This document shows positions 50,203 through 63,648 of a stretch of DNA of 64,000 nt, piece after piece. The notes below the pieces were generated by a model. The model did not search any database. It saw only the letters and a list, made by a program, of their open reading frames with translations, and was not told the DNA's origin. Location of the stretch: the NCBI RefSeq assembly GCF_030704535.1, contig NC_081810.1, positions 3,877,501-3,941,500 on the forward strand, given 5' to 3'. This DNA is from Vitis vinifera (lineage: Eukaryota > Streptophyta > Magnoliopsida > Vitales > Vitaceae). Position 1 is the stretch's first letter; the number at the start of each line of letters is the position of its first letter. A program made the translations under genes and the position numbers.

Positions 50203-53200
50203 ATGGAAATTGATCTGAACCATGCAGTGACTGAGGTGGAGAAGCATGCTTTCTGTAATGGGGATTGTGATAAGGCCAGTTGTGTTTGTTGCTTGTCTTC
50301 TTCATCTTCTTCTTCTTCTGCGTCTAACTCCTCTGCTTCTCCTGACTCTTCTTCAATCTATTTGGAGCTTTGGCATGTTTGTGCTGGCCGTCTCACCTCC
50401 CTCCCCAAGAAAGGGAATGTGGTTGTTTATTTCCCACAAGGTCACTTGGAACAAGCTGCCTCGTCCTCTCCTTTTCCACCCATGGACATTTCTACCTTTG
50501 ATCTCCCACCCCAGATCTTCTGCAGGGTTGTGAATGTTCAACTTCTCGTGAGTACTGGGCCTTTTCCTTTTTGATCGAAATGCTTGTGTTTTTTCTTCCT
50601 ACTAAATTCCCCCATTTTTACCTCCCCCACCTCTTCCTTTGTGGTCCATAATTGAATTTGCTTTTGAAACAGGATAATAAGGAGAATTAATTTGATTTTG
50701 ATGCTTTTATTCTCTTGAAACAGGCTAATAAGGAGAATGATGAGGTCTATACACAGGTCACTTTGCTTCCTCAACCAGAGGTACGATTTCCCATTTGACA
50801 ATTTGACCGTTTGGCTTTGTTCATCTTGGTTTTGAGCAACTTCTGGCTGTGTATGCTTACAAAAATTGTACCTTGTGTTTGTGTGCTGGGGGAAGGGATG
50901 TCCTTGGTTTATTCAAAGCTAACTTTTAGTCTTCTTTTTGGTTTGGGTTGAATTTCATTGTTAGAATATTTTTTAATCCGAGAGGCAGCCCATATTCATC
51001 TCCAGAAGATAACACTTCTGGGTAATTGTGTAGTTGGCAGGCATAAATTTAGAGGGCAAAGAGCTTGAAGGACTAGGGGTAGATGAGGAGGGGGGTGGAG
51101 GATCACCAACAAAATCAACCCCCCACATGTTTTGCAAAACTCTTACAGCTTCGGACACTAGCACCCATGGTGGATTCTCTGTTCCTCGTAGAGCTGCTGA
51201 AGACTGTTTCCCACCATTGGTTTGATTTTCTTGCTTTCTTTTTCCCCTGTTCTTAGGTAGATAAGTTATTAGCTTTAATTGTAGTTTCTCATACACTTGG
51301 TGGCATTTCCTCTATTACAGGACTACAAACAGCAAAGACCCTCTCAAGAGCTTGTGGCTAAGGACCTACATGGAGTTGAGTGGAGATTCCGGCATATTTA
51401 TAGAGGTAACTTTGTTAGAATTCTGCAGTGCTGTTCAATTGTTTGAAAAAAAAAAAATGGAAGAACATAATATTTAATTTTACAGGTCAGCCAAGGCGAC
51501 ATCTGCTTACTACAGGTTGGAGTATTTTTGTAAGCCAAAAGAATCTTGTTTCAGGGGATGCAGTGCTCTTTTTGAGGTATAAATGTTTAATAACAATTTG
51601 AAAGGGGTGTTTGGGCACCACTTGGTGATGAAATTGTCCCATTCTGTTCCCATAAGAGTTGAAACCACAAATCCATCCTTTTCTCTTTTTTTTACTCAAA
51701 CTGATTTGTTAAGCTACTCAAAAATAGGTAGTACCAGGAATGGACTTGTCATCACAAAAGAATGGTAATTAAAAAGAAAAACTGAAAACTCTTTCTGTCC
51801 TAAAATCCTAGAAATGATCTTGGGATGATAAAAAATACACTCATTTCAATTGCTACTAGGGAAGAAAAGTAATTTCAAATCCTATACTTAGCAAAATTGG
51901 AGCTCTCTAATTTTCTATGATATTTGTAGAGGTGAAGGTGGAGAGCTGCGATTGGGAATTAGGAGGGCTGTTCGACCAAGAAATGGTCTTCCTGATTCAA
52001 TCATTGGTAACCAGAATTCATATCCCAACGTTCTTTCCCTGGCAGCTAATGCAGTAGCCACCAAGAGCATGTTCCACGTTTTTTACAGCCCAAGGTATTA
52101 ATGGCCTCCATCTGCTTTCTTCATTAATGGAATGAATTGCATAGGAATACTTTGAGTTGCAATCTTATAATACTAAATTCCTATTGATCAAAATGACTAA
52201 AAATGCTCTCAAGTAGCTGTTGTAAATGAAACCAATAAAAAATATGACTATAGTTGGTAAATCAACTAAAATTAGTATCAAGTAAACAACTAAGCATCCA
52301 CCTTTTTCACATACACCTTTGTCATATACTTGCAGCCAACTCCAAATGGTTAGTGATGATGACTTGCATGGGAAGTTATAGGCATGATGATACCTTTTTG
52401 ACTTAATTAGTATTGGTATTAGTGGGTTTTTAAAGCCTTTAGCTTATTGGAGGTTTTCTTCTAATGAAATGAGCTCTGTTTTACAAAGAGAAGACAGACC
52501 TCAATATGGTTTGTAGGTCCAATTTTAACTTACCTTGGGGAGGAAAAATAAAGAAAACTGAAAAGAAAAAAGGAACAGTGATGTAGCACAGCATTCAAAG
52601 TTGCTGAGTGTAATCAAAGAACGGGGAGTCAGAACTAAGACTTTTAAGGGTTTAAGGAAGGGAAGATGGAACTGTGGTTTACAAATTGAATAAGGGTTGA
52701 AAAGACTTTTAAAGTGGTTTATGGGATGAATTTTTCAGAATAGCTTGCTGGAATTTTTGAACAGGAAGGGACTTTAGGGATTTCACTGTTAAGATGGTGG
52801 GGTTAAAAGTGAAGTTAGGGCTTATGGAAGTACAGGTTTATGAATAAAATTAGATTAAGGGAGGGCTGGCTGTGTTTTAATGGTGTTTGCAGAAATAAAT
52901 AAAGAAAAATAAAGAAGAAGAAAAGGAGCAGAAGACAAGAGGGATAGATCTCACTAAGGCTTTCCGAGAGTCCCACCTAAAAAGGAAAATGATAAGTCTC
53001 ACCAGTAGAAGCTTCAAAAATATGTTTTAGACCTAAAGGAAAAAAGTAAGAGTGACCATTAAAAAGTGCAAAATCTGAAGAGAAGTCTAATTCATTGAAT
53101 TGTTATTTTCACATTTCTTGCTTTTGTAGAAGTACAGTTAGCAAAACCTCTAACCTAAAAATTAGAAAATTTTAAACTAAGAAACTTTTAATAGAAACTC

Positions 53201-56200
53201 TAAATAGATGCTTAGGAAAGAACAACCAGAATTTCTCTGAACATGCTTATGGAAACAAAGCGTAGAATATATGCAAAATATATTTTATATATTTTTTTAT
53301 GGGTAAAAAGGAGAATATTGTAAAAGAGAAATGCCAAAAGAGTATCCCAAAGTACACAGGAAGTATACAAAGATTGTCTATAGGCGCCACAAAAAAAACA
53401 GAGAAGGACAACAAAAAACAACCCCCCCAACCCAGACCCAACCAGTCCACAAAGTCTACAGTGGAATGAGGACTTGAAGTTATAAACAACTTAGACCACA
53501 CCCAAAAATTACAAAGAAAAGAAAGTTTTTAAGCCCTTGAACTGAATGCCCCTTCTTTTCATTCTTTTTCCTCCCTGCAAAGTAAAAGCTACATGTGCAC
53601 TGACACCAAAACATTGCCAAGATGATAGCACCCATCATTTGGGGTGAAAGTGAGTTTTCTTCTAATTTAGGATCACAAAACTAAGGGGGTATGTCTTAAA
53701 TCAAACCGACCTTGCAGATATTGTCTCTAGTCATGGTCAATGACTTGACATAGAATATAGAAAACTAATATTCTTGGCTGTGTTTTCTCTCATTACTTGG
53801 GCTGCTGTGAGAATTGAAAACCAAAATGGAGAATAGATAATAATTTGACTGTTGATGTTCCTTTGAGGGTTAGCTATCGATGAGAGAGAGAGAGAGAGAG
53901 TAGGAACATGAACATAAGGGGGCATGTCTTAAATCAAAAGTAGTTCGTAGATATTGCCTCTAGTCATATCAAAAGTAGTTTGTAGATATCTCCTCTAGTC
54001 ATATCAAAAGTAGTTTGCAGATACCGCCTTTAGTCATAATTGTTGACTTTTGACTTGGCATGGAATATAAACAAATAGAATTCTTGGCTATGTTCTCTCA
54101 TTACTTAGGCCGCTGTGAGAATTAAAAACCAAAATGGAGAATAGATAATAATTTGACTCTAGAAATTCCTTTTGAGGGTATCACCACTTCTGCATTTCAT
54201 TTCATTAGGATATTCATAAGATCACCTATCAAAAAAAAAAAAAGAAACGATATTCATAAGATCTCTTAAGTGTTGTCATACTTTGACGAATGAATATTGA
54301 GAGCTTTTATAGGATCTGTTGTGGTTTCTAAATAGGGTTCTTTGATCCTATTGAACTATACATTATTTTAGGTAAGAAACATGAACAATTCTAGCTGTTT
54401 GGAAATGGTTGATATTTTCCTTTCTAGGGTCTTAAAGTTTTTAACAAACAAACACACTTGAATATGTTGCAAGATGGTAACCAAGTTAACAAATTCTTCC
54501 TGAAAATGTTGCCTGAGATTCACAATCTACAAAACGTTGAAGTTTTCTTGTTAGCCTTGCATCAATTACCAAATCTTTGGTGTTAAATAAAATGTTAAAA
54601 AAAAATTAATTTGATTTTGGAAGAACCCTTCCAGAAGTCAAGTTAGAAATAGAAGGGTCGTATGCTTAATATAACTTTAGCTATTTAATTTGACATAATT
54701 TATTATATGCACTTGTTTTGACTCCTTTTACCACTAGTGTATGCCAAGGCAATATAACATGCCAGGTTGTTGGGTGGTGTATGGTTGTAGTATTGCATGG
54801 CTTACTTGGACTTGGTTACTCATTGTTATAATTATTTAGGAATTTTAATATTTTACAGGACCTCACATGTTATATAGTTTAGCGGGTTTCGGTTTATTGA
54901 GCTTTAGTAATTTTAGGTCTCTGTAAGGGATTATGTGGATAAGTAACAAGGAAAGACTGGAATATTGAATGATCTTTAAGAAAGATTCTTAATCCCAGGT
55001 TAAACTGCATTCTACCATAAGACCAAATTTTTTCTCTGGCTTACCTAAAAACATTGTGAATATTGAGAGCCAAATTAACCAAGCCAGAAAACTATTAATG
55101 ACTAAGTTGTTCATCAATTATAGCATTGTAGACCATAAGTCTGTTTGACACAACACAGTAATGAGCTCCCTTATAGGCCTTTCTGCATTGAACCAATCAT
55201 CATGTATCTATACAGAAGTCCATTACACCAACCTTTTACATTTCTCTGGTCCCAAATGTTCTGGCACTTTTTATATGTTATGAGGGTGGTAGCTTTTATG
55301 CAGATTGTACTGGACATTAATGAACTTGTTGTCACTTGTTCTTGGAAGTTTTGTTCGCATGCTTGGTCAAACCTGTATTGTAGATAATAATATTTTGTAG
55401 CTTGTTCATAAATGCTGAAATGCAGGGCAAGTCATGCAGAGTTCGTCATTCCCTACCAAAAGTATGTGAAAAGCATCACAAATCCAATATCTATCGGGAC
55501 AAGATTCAAAATGAGATACGACATGGATGATTCACCAGAAAGAAGGTCTCATATAATTTGATTATTTAACAAGATTGAGACATTTTTTTCCATAATGATG
55601 ATTTTCTTCTGAGAATTAAATCGAGTTTGTGCTCACTTGCAGGTCTAGTGGTGTAGTAACTGGAATTGGTGACTTGGATCCATATAGATGGCCCAACTCA
55701 AAATGGAGATGCTTGATGGTGCGCTTTGTTCTTTCACTTTAGATGATCTGAACTTCTGTATCATAATGATCTTTAACTTCTTGCAATCAGGTTTCACTAG
55801 GATGATCCTGTTTTCCATTTTTCTTGATGTATACCATCCCTGCTTATCTGCTGCATGTTTCATCTTCCATGAGTTTTTACATATCGATATATCACTCCTC
55901 TTTCTTCCATTATGTTAGCAGAGTATATCTTTTTCCCCAGAATAATGGTTGTGCATGTTTCCTTTGTATATATATTCCTGAATAGCCTTGACGTTGTGGC
56001 TGATCAACCTTTTCAAAATGAAGATTGAAAACCTTAAACTCTCATAACCATAATTATTCCCTGAATACAACAACACAAGTTGATTGATAAACATCAAGCT
56101 CATTTTTATGAAGCCAACTAATCAATGAACCCCTTTCACATCTAGTTTTTTAATCTCACAATCTTTGTGCTTTTCCTTCCTTAATTCACTTTCTGTCTAG

Positions 56201-58265
56201 GATCCACTCTTGATGTAATGAATGTTTTGAGCACTCAGATGAAAGCATTTTGTGGGAGATTTCCTCTTGCTGGACTGCATGTGTTGGCATTCTACCCATT
56301 GCATTCAACACTATCTATGCATAATTCTTTTTTTTCTTTTTTTCTTTTTTTTTTTGTGCCCCTTTATTTTCATGTTTAATAAATTGCTGAAAAAAGTTGT
56401 CTTACATGACAATGTCTTGGTATCTTCTTGATATGAACCCTCTGTCATCACATCCAACAGGTCAGATGGGATGATGATATTGTTAGTGATCCTCAAGAAC
56501 GAGTTTCTCCATGGGAAATTGATCCTTCTGTTTCTCTCCCACCCTTGAGCATCCAGTCTTCCCCAAGGCTGAAGAAACTGCGGACCAGTCTGCAGGCAAC
56601 CCCACCCAACAACCCTATCAATGGTACAGATTTTTATAGCAAAGTTAGCATACCACTCACAGTCTTTAATTTTGAGTAGTTCTAAATTTCAAACTTTCTT
56701 GCAGGAGGGGGTGGGTTTTTGGACTTTGAGGAGTCTGTAAGATCCTCTAAGGTCTTGCAAGGTCAAGAAAATGTAGGTTTTGTATCACCCCTCTATGGAT
56801 GTGATAAGGTAAACCGTTCGCTGGATTTTGAGATGCAAAATCCAAGCCTCGCTTCAACTGGAATAGAAAAGGCTAATTTTTGCGAGTTTATGAGGGCTCC
56901 GCCCACCACTTACACAGGCTTTTTGGAATCTGATAGATTCCCAAAGGTCTTGCAAGGTCAAGAAATAGGCCCTTTGAGATCCCTGGCTGGAAAATCTGAT
57001 TTCAATCTTGGTTCTTGGGGGAAACCCAATCTTGGTTGCAACTTATTCAATATGTATCAGAAACCAAAGCCCAATTTCTACCCACTAGCTTCAGAAGGCA
57101 TCAGAAACATGTATTTTCCTTACAATGACATCTACAAAGGTGGCCAAGATCCCGTAATGCTTTCTTATGCAAGTAATTTCCCAAGAGAAAACGTTCCATT
57201 CAATCCATCTTCTATCCGGAGTGGGGTTATCGGCACTGAAGTTAGAAAGCTAAACATACCAAATGAACCGAAGCCTCCGGAAAATATATCTGCTCCTCCC
57301 AATTTAGAGACCAATCTGAAACATCAGAAAGATGACACTTTTAGTGGAACTGCAGCTGGCTGTAAACTGTTCGGGTTTTCCTTGACTGGAGAAACTCCTC
57401 CAAACTCACAAAATTCTGGTAAGAGGAGTTGTACTAAGGTAAGCTGTAATAAGAGCATAGTTGGGTTCCAATTTGCTTCTCTTGATTTCTTGTCCCATTG
57501 ACATTACATAAATTGAGTGAAGGTTCACAAGCAAGGCAACTTAGTGGGACGAGCCATTGATCTCTCAAGACTGAATGGTTATGGTGACCTGTTTAGTGAA
57601 CTAGAGCGTTTGTTTGGTATGGAAGGCCTTTTACGAGATCCTGACAAAGGTTGGCAGATCTTGTATACTGATAGTGAGAATGACATGATGGTTGTTGGGG
57701 ATGATCCATGGCAGTAAGTGTCTTATGCCTTGCTCTGTTTTCTGTTCATTGCATTTGTCGTTTTATTGGTTGTATCAATGATCTGGCATGCAACTCAAGC
57801 ACCTTTATTTTTCATATTATTTTTGGCACCAGAGAAAACCTGCTCAATTGAATTTTAACTTGATAGGTACATTTGTGTTGCTATGTGAATAAAAGTAACC
57901 TGTTTCTTTCAAGTCAACAGTAATATAATGTATAACAAAATTCATAAGAAAAACCAAGAAAAAGAGGAGGTAGCTGCTTATAACTTACTGCCACCAACCC
58001 CAAACTTTTTCTTATATTAATGCCTTAGTGTGATGATATGGAATGTGCTGAGTGTTCTCATATTTGTTTCTTGTTGGACAGTGAATTCTGTAACGTCGTC
58101 TCCAAGATTCATATATACACCCAAGAAGAAGTGGAGAAGATGACCATTGGGATTATCAGTGATGATACACAAAGTTGCTTGGAAGAAGCTCCAGTGATAC
58201 TGGATGTGTCCAAGTCTTCGTCGGTGGGCCAGCCAGATAGTTCTCCAACAGTGATTAGAATCTGA
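50203..58265 (+). CDS. Auxin response factor 4 (ARF4), 12 exons
   Basis: DNA-binding transcription factor of auxin signalling; ARF4 is a repressor-type ARF acting with ARF3/ETTIN in abaxial identity and organ patterning. Exons: 50203-50547, 50724-50780, 51034-51219, 51321-51405, 51486-51576, 51930-52094, 55426-55545, 55643-55718, 56461-56623, 56705-57438, 57523-57713, 58082-58265; phases agree, 798 aa (Arabidopsis ARF4 is ~788 as I recall). Order: Ser-rich N terminus, [18 protein letters not shown]3 domain at ~165-270 ([20 protein letters not shown]), ARF middle domain at ~290-380 ([20 protein letters not shown]), variable region ~390-670, and a C-terminal PB1 domain at ~674-765 with the basic VHKQG side and the acidic [16 protein letters not shown] loop. 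The PB1 domain distinguishes it from ARF3, which lacks one. Two tasiR-ARF sites lie in exon 10. Intron 6 is 3.3 kb and repeat-bearing. Confidence 0.96.
53680..54185. repeat. Nested tandem duplication in ARF4 intron 6
   Basis: Two ~240-bp units (about 53680-53925 and 53926-54185) share TATGTCTTAAATCAAA or CATGTCTTAAATCAAA, CTAGTCAT, TTCTTGGCT and CAAAATGGAGAATAGATAAT. Inside the second unit a ~38-bp subunit (TCAAAAGTAGTTTGTAGATA, then CTCTAGTCATA) is repeated three times. The first unit also has a GA microsatellite at its right end (53882-53900). Confidence 0.85.
56749..56769 (+). promoter_or_regulatory. tasiR-ARF target site 1 in ARF4 exon 10
   Basis: A 21-nt match, perfect by my reading, to the complement of the conserved TAS3-derived tasiR-ARF. 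Its core is GGTCTTGCAAGGTCAAG, encoding KVLQGQE at residues 445-451. In seed plants tasiR-ARFs guide cleavage of ARF2/3/4 mRNAs through this motif. Confidence 0.93.
56944..56964 (+). promoter_or_regulatory. tasiR-ARF target site 2 in ARF4 exon 10
   Basis: Same 21-nt sequence as site 1, starting 195 nt further on, in frame and again encoding KVLQGQE (residues 510-516). Paired sites are characteristic of ARF3 and ARF4 mRNAs. Confidence 0.93.
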
Positions 58266-59227
58266 AACTCCAGAGTGTCTAGTATTATGTTTGCCTTGTT
58301 GGTATGCACAAACATATTTACTTAATCTTTATTCAGATTACTAAGTTTGGCAGCTGTCTTTCTGAATAGAACATATTGACAAACTGTAATTGTTTGGAAG
58401 TTGTTAAGATAGTGTGACATGGTCTTAGAAACCTAAATAAAAAGCTTGAGTGTCCATTGGATTGCTGAAAGGCTGCGGGCAAGATAGAAGATCTTGCGCT
58501 CTTACTGTTACGGCCCCTATCAACCCTTAACCTTAATATGAGATTCCAAGATTTTATTTTCCAATGAAATCAAATTCGGCATGGGTGTAAAGCTATCATC
58601 AAAATCAAGATATAGGGTTAAGCTTGAAGTTCCATCTTTGCAGAAAATTTTCTATGGCTTCTACCACTGGATCTTTAACTCCTGTTGCCTGTTGCGAGCC
58701 ACTTTGAATAAATCAACTATTGGTTGAGTTCTATTTGGAACTCCCATATTATCACCCATCTTCTGTCTTTGTTATAGCCTGCAAGCTTTGTGCTGCGATT
58801 TGTAAACTAGTCATGCAGCCCTAACTGATTTGGTTCCTTCCACTGAATTGTTTCTAACATCAAACTGGATTATACCCAGTATAACCTTACTGGTTGGACG
58901 GATCATTAATGACTGGCAATTCTATTTCTCATAATCTACAATTATAGAGCACTTAGCCTCAAATGCAAATAATATTGCCAAAAATAATGTCTATGATTTA
59001 TTTCTGCAACTTTTGTGGTTCCCTATAGTTCAAATCAACTTTTACAACAATAAATCGCCATGTATTTTTCATTTCTTGAGTTGAGAGAACATGTTGCTGG
59101 ATAAGGAAGTCATGTTGCAGAAGTGAAATCAATGGCTGCTGCAGCAGTGGGGATCAGCAGGTTAAAACTGAATGGAGCATGGATGTTTCAAGCTTTCAGC
59201 CACGCAATCCCAAAAGAAAGCAACTTC
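58266..59227. other. Convergent spacer between ARF4 and IVD
   Basis: Holds the 3' untranslated regions of ARF4 (plus) and isovaleryl-CoA dehydrogenase (minus), which point at each other ~960 nt apart. No other gene seen; polyadenylation points cannot be placed. Confidence 0.55.
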
Positions 59228-62200
59228 TCACTGTTCCTTAAAGAGCTCCCGACCAATAATCATTCTTCTAATCTCACTTGTCCCTGCCCCAATTTCATAC
59301 AGTTTGGCATCTCGAAGAAGACGACCAGTTGGGTACTCGTTCACATACCCATTGCCACCTAAACATTGAATTGCCTGCAAAATTGAATATAAACTCCTAA
59401 ATCATACATTTGACAACTATATAATTGCAGAATCCGTATATTGTACTTGAAACTCTATGATGGTTGGTTACGTTTTAGACAAATCTGGAACTACAGTCCT
59501 AAAATTTATTTCTCCAGCTAAGGCATTCAAGAAATATGGCCTGGGACAGTGGCAGGACACAGCAATTTGTGGAGCTGTCCACAGTCGTGCAGGCTGTTCA
59601 TTACACCTTTAGGGACAAATTCATAAAGACCATGAATGTTTCTGGATAGAGCTAAATGATGGAAAATGATTCACATATCTGACTTTTACTTAGAATTAAA
59701 GCACTAAGGAGTTGATTATTTTTATGTCTGACTTAAAACAAAGATTTAACAAGCTCCGAGAGAAGCATGATATATGCATCAATGAACAGAATGCAGAGAT
59801 GACGAGGCAAGGGGTGGGTGGGGATGTAAGAGGTTCAAGTTGAATACCCAACAAGGGGAAAAAGAAGAAATGAAGAAAATTACAAAATCATAGGCATATT
59901 ATATACATAGTGAACTGAATTCAGCAATCATATTACAGCACTACCTCACCTGCAAAGCAACTTGGGTGGCTCTTTCAGCTGCACAAAGTATTACTCCAGC
60001 ACAATCCTGAAAAATTAGAACAAGTTATTGTGTGTTCAAGTTCCTGCATCCTCCGTAGCTACGTAGGAACATGCATTTTTCATTAGAATTCTTCACAATT
60101 GATCACAATCATAATAACACAAATGAATGGCAAATTAGTACGTCATGCTAATCAGTCTATCTGTAGCACATGAATCATATAAACAAAACTTCATACTGTT
60201 AGACTACTGCATTAGATCCACCTAAAATGCATGGGCAGCATGAGAGTTATTAGTGATTACTAATAGATTATAGATACCTAGTTAGGAAAAAAAATCTATT
60301 AGAAGTGAAAGGTAGTGCCCGTGACAACAGCTTTAATGCTTGGAACTGATGGAAAAATCCCCATCATTTGCTGACCTTTTCAGATTCCATGATCAATTTA
60401 ATAACATCAAATAGAGAGGAAATATTTCACTTTGAAGAACAGAAAGCACACAAATAATAAGCTGAAGAATAAGATATCCAGAACCTTTGGGTCAATTTTT
60501 CCGTTCTCACAATTCCTCGCAACAGAATACACATATGATCTGGAAAGAAAATGAGGATAATTAACTGCTAGGCCATGAAAATTTGAGAAAAGAAAGAATA
60601 GTGCATTGCAAAATCTGAGTCCCTTACCTTGATGACTGTAAAGAAGTATACATGTCAGCAAGTTTCCCCTGTATTTTCAGGTCAACTAACAGTGTAAGAG
60701 CTGAAACTTCAACACAGGTATCGAATAACAACATTAGATAGAAAACTTGCATGATTACGAATTATGGACCTGTATAAACTGAAATTCTCCAATTGGACGG
60801 CCAAACTGTTCTCTCTGCCGAACATAGGGAAGAACTACATCTATACATGCCTGCATAAGACCAAGGGGCCCAGCTGCCAAAACAAGCCTTTCCAAATCTA
60901 GCCCTGACATCATTACGTAAACTCCTGAAAGAAAAAGGACAACAATGTCAATATTAGAAGAAGAAAAAAGAAAAGAAGTTCATTTATAATAAATTACAAT
61001 CATATAAGCTGTGATAAATGCTCATAATACTGACATATGACGTAAATATATTTAGAAAGAACACTCCTAAAATTTCTGATAAATACCGTCTTCCCTGGCA
61101 TTTTGATATCAGCAGGATCTAACTTCCTCTTATGATATTTGTCAATTAAAGCAGTCAAGGAGAAAAAACTCTCTCTCTCTCTCTCTCCAAGTTAAAAAAC
61201 ACATTTGCTACAAATTCAAATAGAGTTAAATCAGGAGCAAAATAATCATTTCAACTGCTTAAGGTGACACTGGGAGATATGTGACATTTCTAAAACCTCA
61301 GGAGATTTCTGATATTTAAACCAAAATAATTTTATAACAAGGAATGCTGTAGAATACTGCAGCCAAAACCAGATTCTTTATGGTTTCCAGTAAAAGTAAC
61401 ACAAAAAATTCAGAAGACAGCTTTCAACAATCTGTGCATATAAACAGCATTTTGCAGTGGACCTGACTGCTTTGCCCGAGCATTGCAAACTGGAAGCAAT
61501 CAGGTTCTGATCAAGCTACGTATCATTAGTCATATAAAGAGACTTCCAACATCATTTATATGGTCTGCTTTCATAAAAAATAAAATCAATAATACATGAA
61601 TAAAAGAAAAGATAAAGATTATGTCACTGCCAGTACCTTTCCCTTCCTGCCCAAGAACATTTTCTTCTGGAACAAAGCAATTCTCAAAGACAAGCTCACA
61701 CCTGCAATTTTGTTAATGAAAATTATCATATCCTCTCCAGTTTCAGAAAAGAGAGAAAAAAGGGGGAGCATGCTGTAGTAATGAGGCTTACGTGTCACTT
61801 CCTCGCATCCCAAGTTTGTCTAATTTCTGAGCAGTACTGAATCTGCATTGTCATAAAAAAATTAAAAAAAAGTATCATGTCCTTGACTGTTAACCTCCTT
61901 GCTTTTGTCTTTCACTAATATAACTGCAATCAGACTGCAATTTGATCAATTCAACAAACATCTAAGAAGTATTTGGACACCACATTAATACAAAAACATA
62001 TCATTTTATAATAGTACTTCAAAAGAATCTTTAGAAACAAAACAAAACAAAAAAAAAAAATATTGTTCTAAAGGATGGGTCTGCTGTCAACTGACACAAA
62101 ATTCAATGATTTCATTGCCACATGGTGTCTACATGTTCTTGTACCAGTTTCTTTCTAGTTTATTTTTATCATTCAAGTTGATAGGCATCAGGGATATCAG

Positions 62201-63648
62201 GTACCCCCTTGTCATTTTTTTTTTCTCACAATTATGTTAGAAGATAAACAAACCAGAATTGGTGCAAGTACCCAGGCATTCCCTTCTCGATGATAAATGC
62301 TGTAATTCCTTTTGAATGAGCTGTAATATCCGTTTTCGCATAAACAACCTGAACCCAGTTCAATATATCAGTTCTAACAAACAAAAGAGAATTTTGCAAA
62401 TCATGGAAAAATCAGCATAGTGTATAGCTACTGCTTTCTTATATGAGAGAGAATTTTATATGGCCACAAAGAGGAAGGAGGAATGCTGCTCATTAAATGA
62501 AGAATTCTCTTTTGCTTCAATAGTTAATTAAATAACAACAAATACAGAATGGAAGCTGAGAATCCAAACAACATCAATTCCAGCCCATGTAACAAAATAG
62601 ATCACTAACTTGAAATTCAGAATGCCAGAAGCAAAATTAATTAATTCTCTGATAAATGCATACATGGTAACCCTTTAAGCAATGTTTGTTAAAGCATGTA
62701 TTTAGCAATTCAATCAAATATACATCCAAATCATTCAACCTTGCTGCTTCATCATCTCATACAAGGATGGATATTTTGCACCAACAGTCATTTCAATTGC
62801 TCGAACTACATTATAGAAGGTTCCATCTCAGTGGAATTATGAAGGATAAGATAAACTCTTCATGACAATTACTGGCATCACTATTATTAATTCATATGTG
62901 CTGCTATCCGTGGGGTCAACAGTCAAGAACATGTACTCCATCAAGGGCAATTTTTGTGATTGTACATGAACATCATGGATCATGTTTCCTATTCTCTCCA
63001 TGTACATTAGGATATTCCCTAGCGACCAGTTGCAAGACAGAACTGCAACTCCTTCCACATTCATGCAGATGATTTGAAACCATAAACTATTTCAAGATCT
63101 CCGAGTGTTTGTTGTCTGACTTTAATTCCAAAAGATGGTCATTGACTTTGGTGGGTTTTGTTTCCGCATGTAGATTCTCAGTATATTTGCTTTAGAAGTT
63201 TATAACATTAGCTGTGAACATCACCTTTTTGAAACCATACAATTGTAGATCATATCAAGCACAATTCCACGATAGAGTTAAATTGTGTGTATATGTCTTG
63301 AGAAAAATAAAGTAATCAAAGCTGCACTCAAAAGTAAGTAAAGCAATACTAATGAAGATACCAGTGTCTGAGCAATTGGACCATTGGTGCACCACATCTT
63401 GTTTCCATTTAAAATATAACCCCCATCAACACGATCAGCTTTACACTTCATACTAACAACATCAGAGCCAGCTGAACAAAACACAGAAGAGTTCAGCCAA
63501 ATTGCACAACCAAGCCAAGCCAAAACCCAACAAGTGCCAGCCCAATGCCAACTCTCTTTATGAATATGAGACATATACTAAGCAGTTCACATAAATTACC
63601 ATTGGGTTCACTCATTGCAAGAGCTCCTACATGCTCCCCACTGATGAG
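59228..63648 (-). CDS. Isovaleryl-CoA dehydrogenase (IVD), 3' part only
   Basis: Mitochondrial FAD flavoenzyme that oxidises isovaleryl-CoA in leucine breakdown; in plants it passes electrons to ETF/ETFQO and also handles other branched acyl-CoAs. Exons in transcript order: 63600-63648, 63362-63471, 62272-62348, 61792-61842, 61637-61701, 60770-60924, 60628-60668, 60485-60539, 59950-60006, 59228-59374. They give 268 aa in one frame, roughly the last two thirds of a ~410-aa protein. Visible: [76 protein letters not shown] with the Glu that corresponds to the catalytic base of [43 protein letters not shown], and the C terminus [13 protein letters not shown]. No mutation is seen. The targeting peptide and N-terminal exons lie beyond 64000; 63649-64000 is intron. 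Confidence 0.95.
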
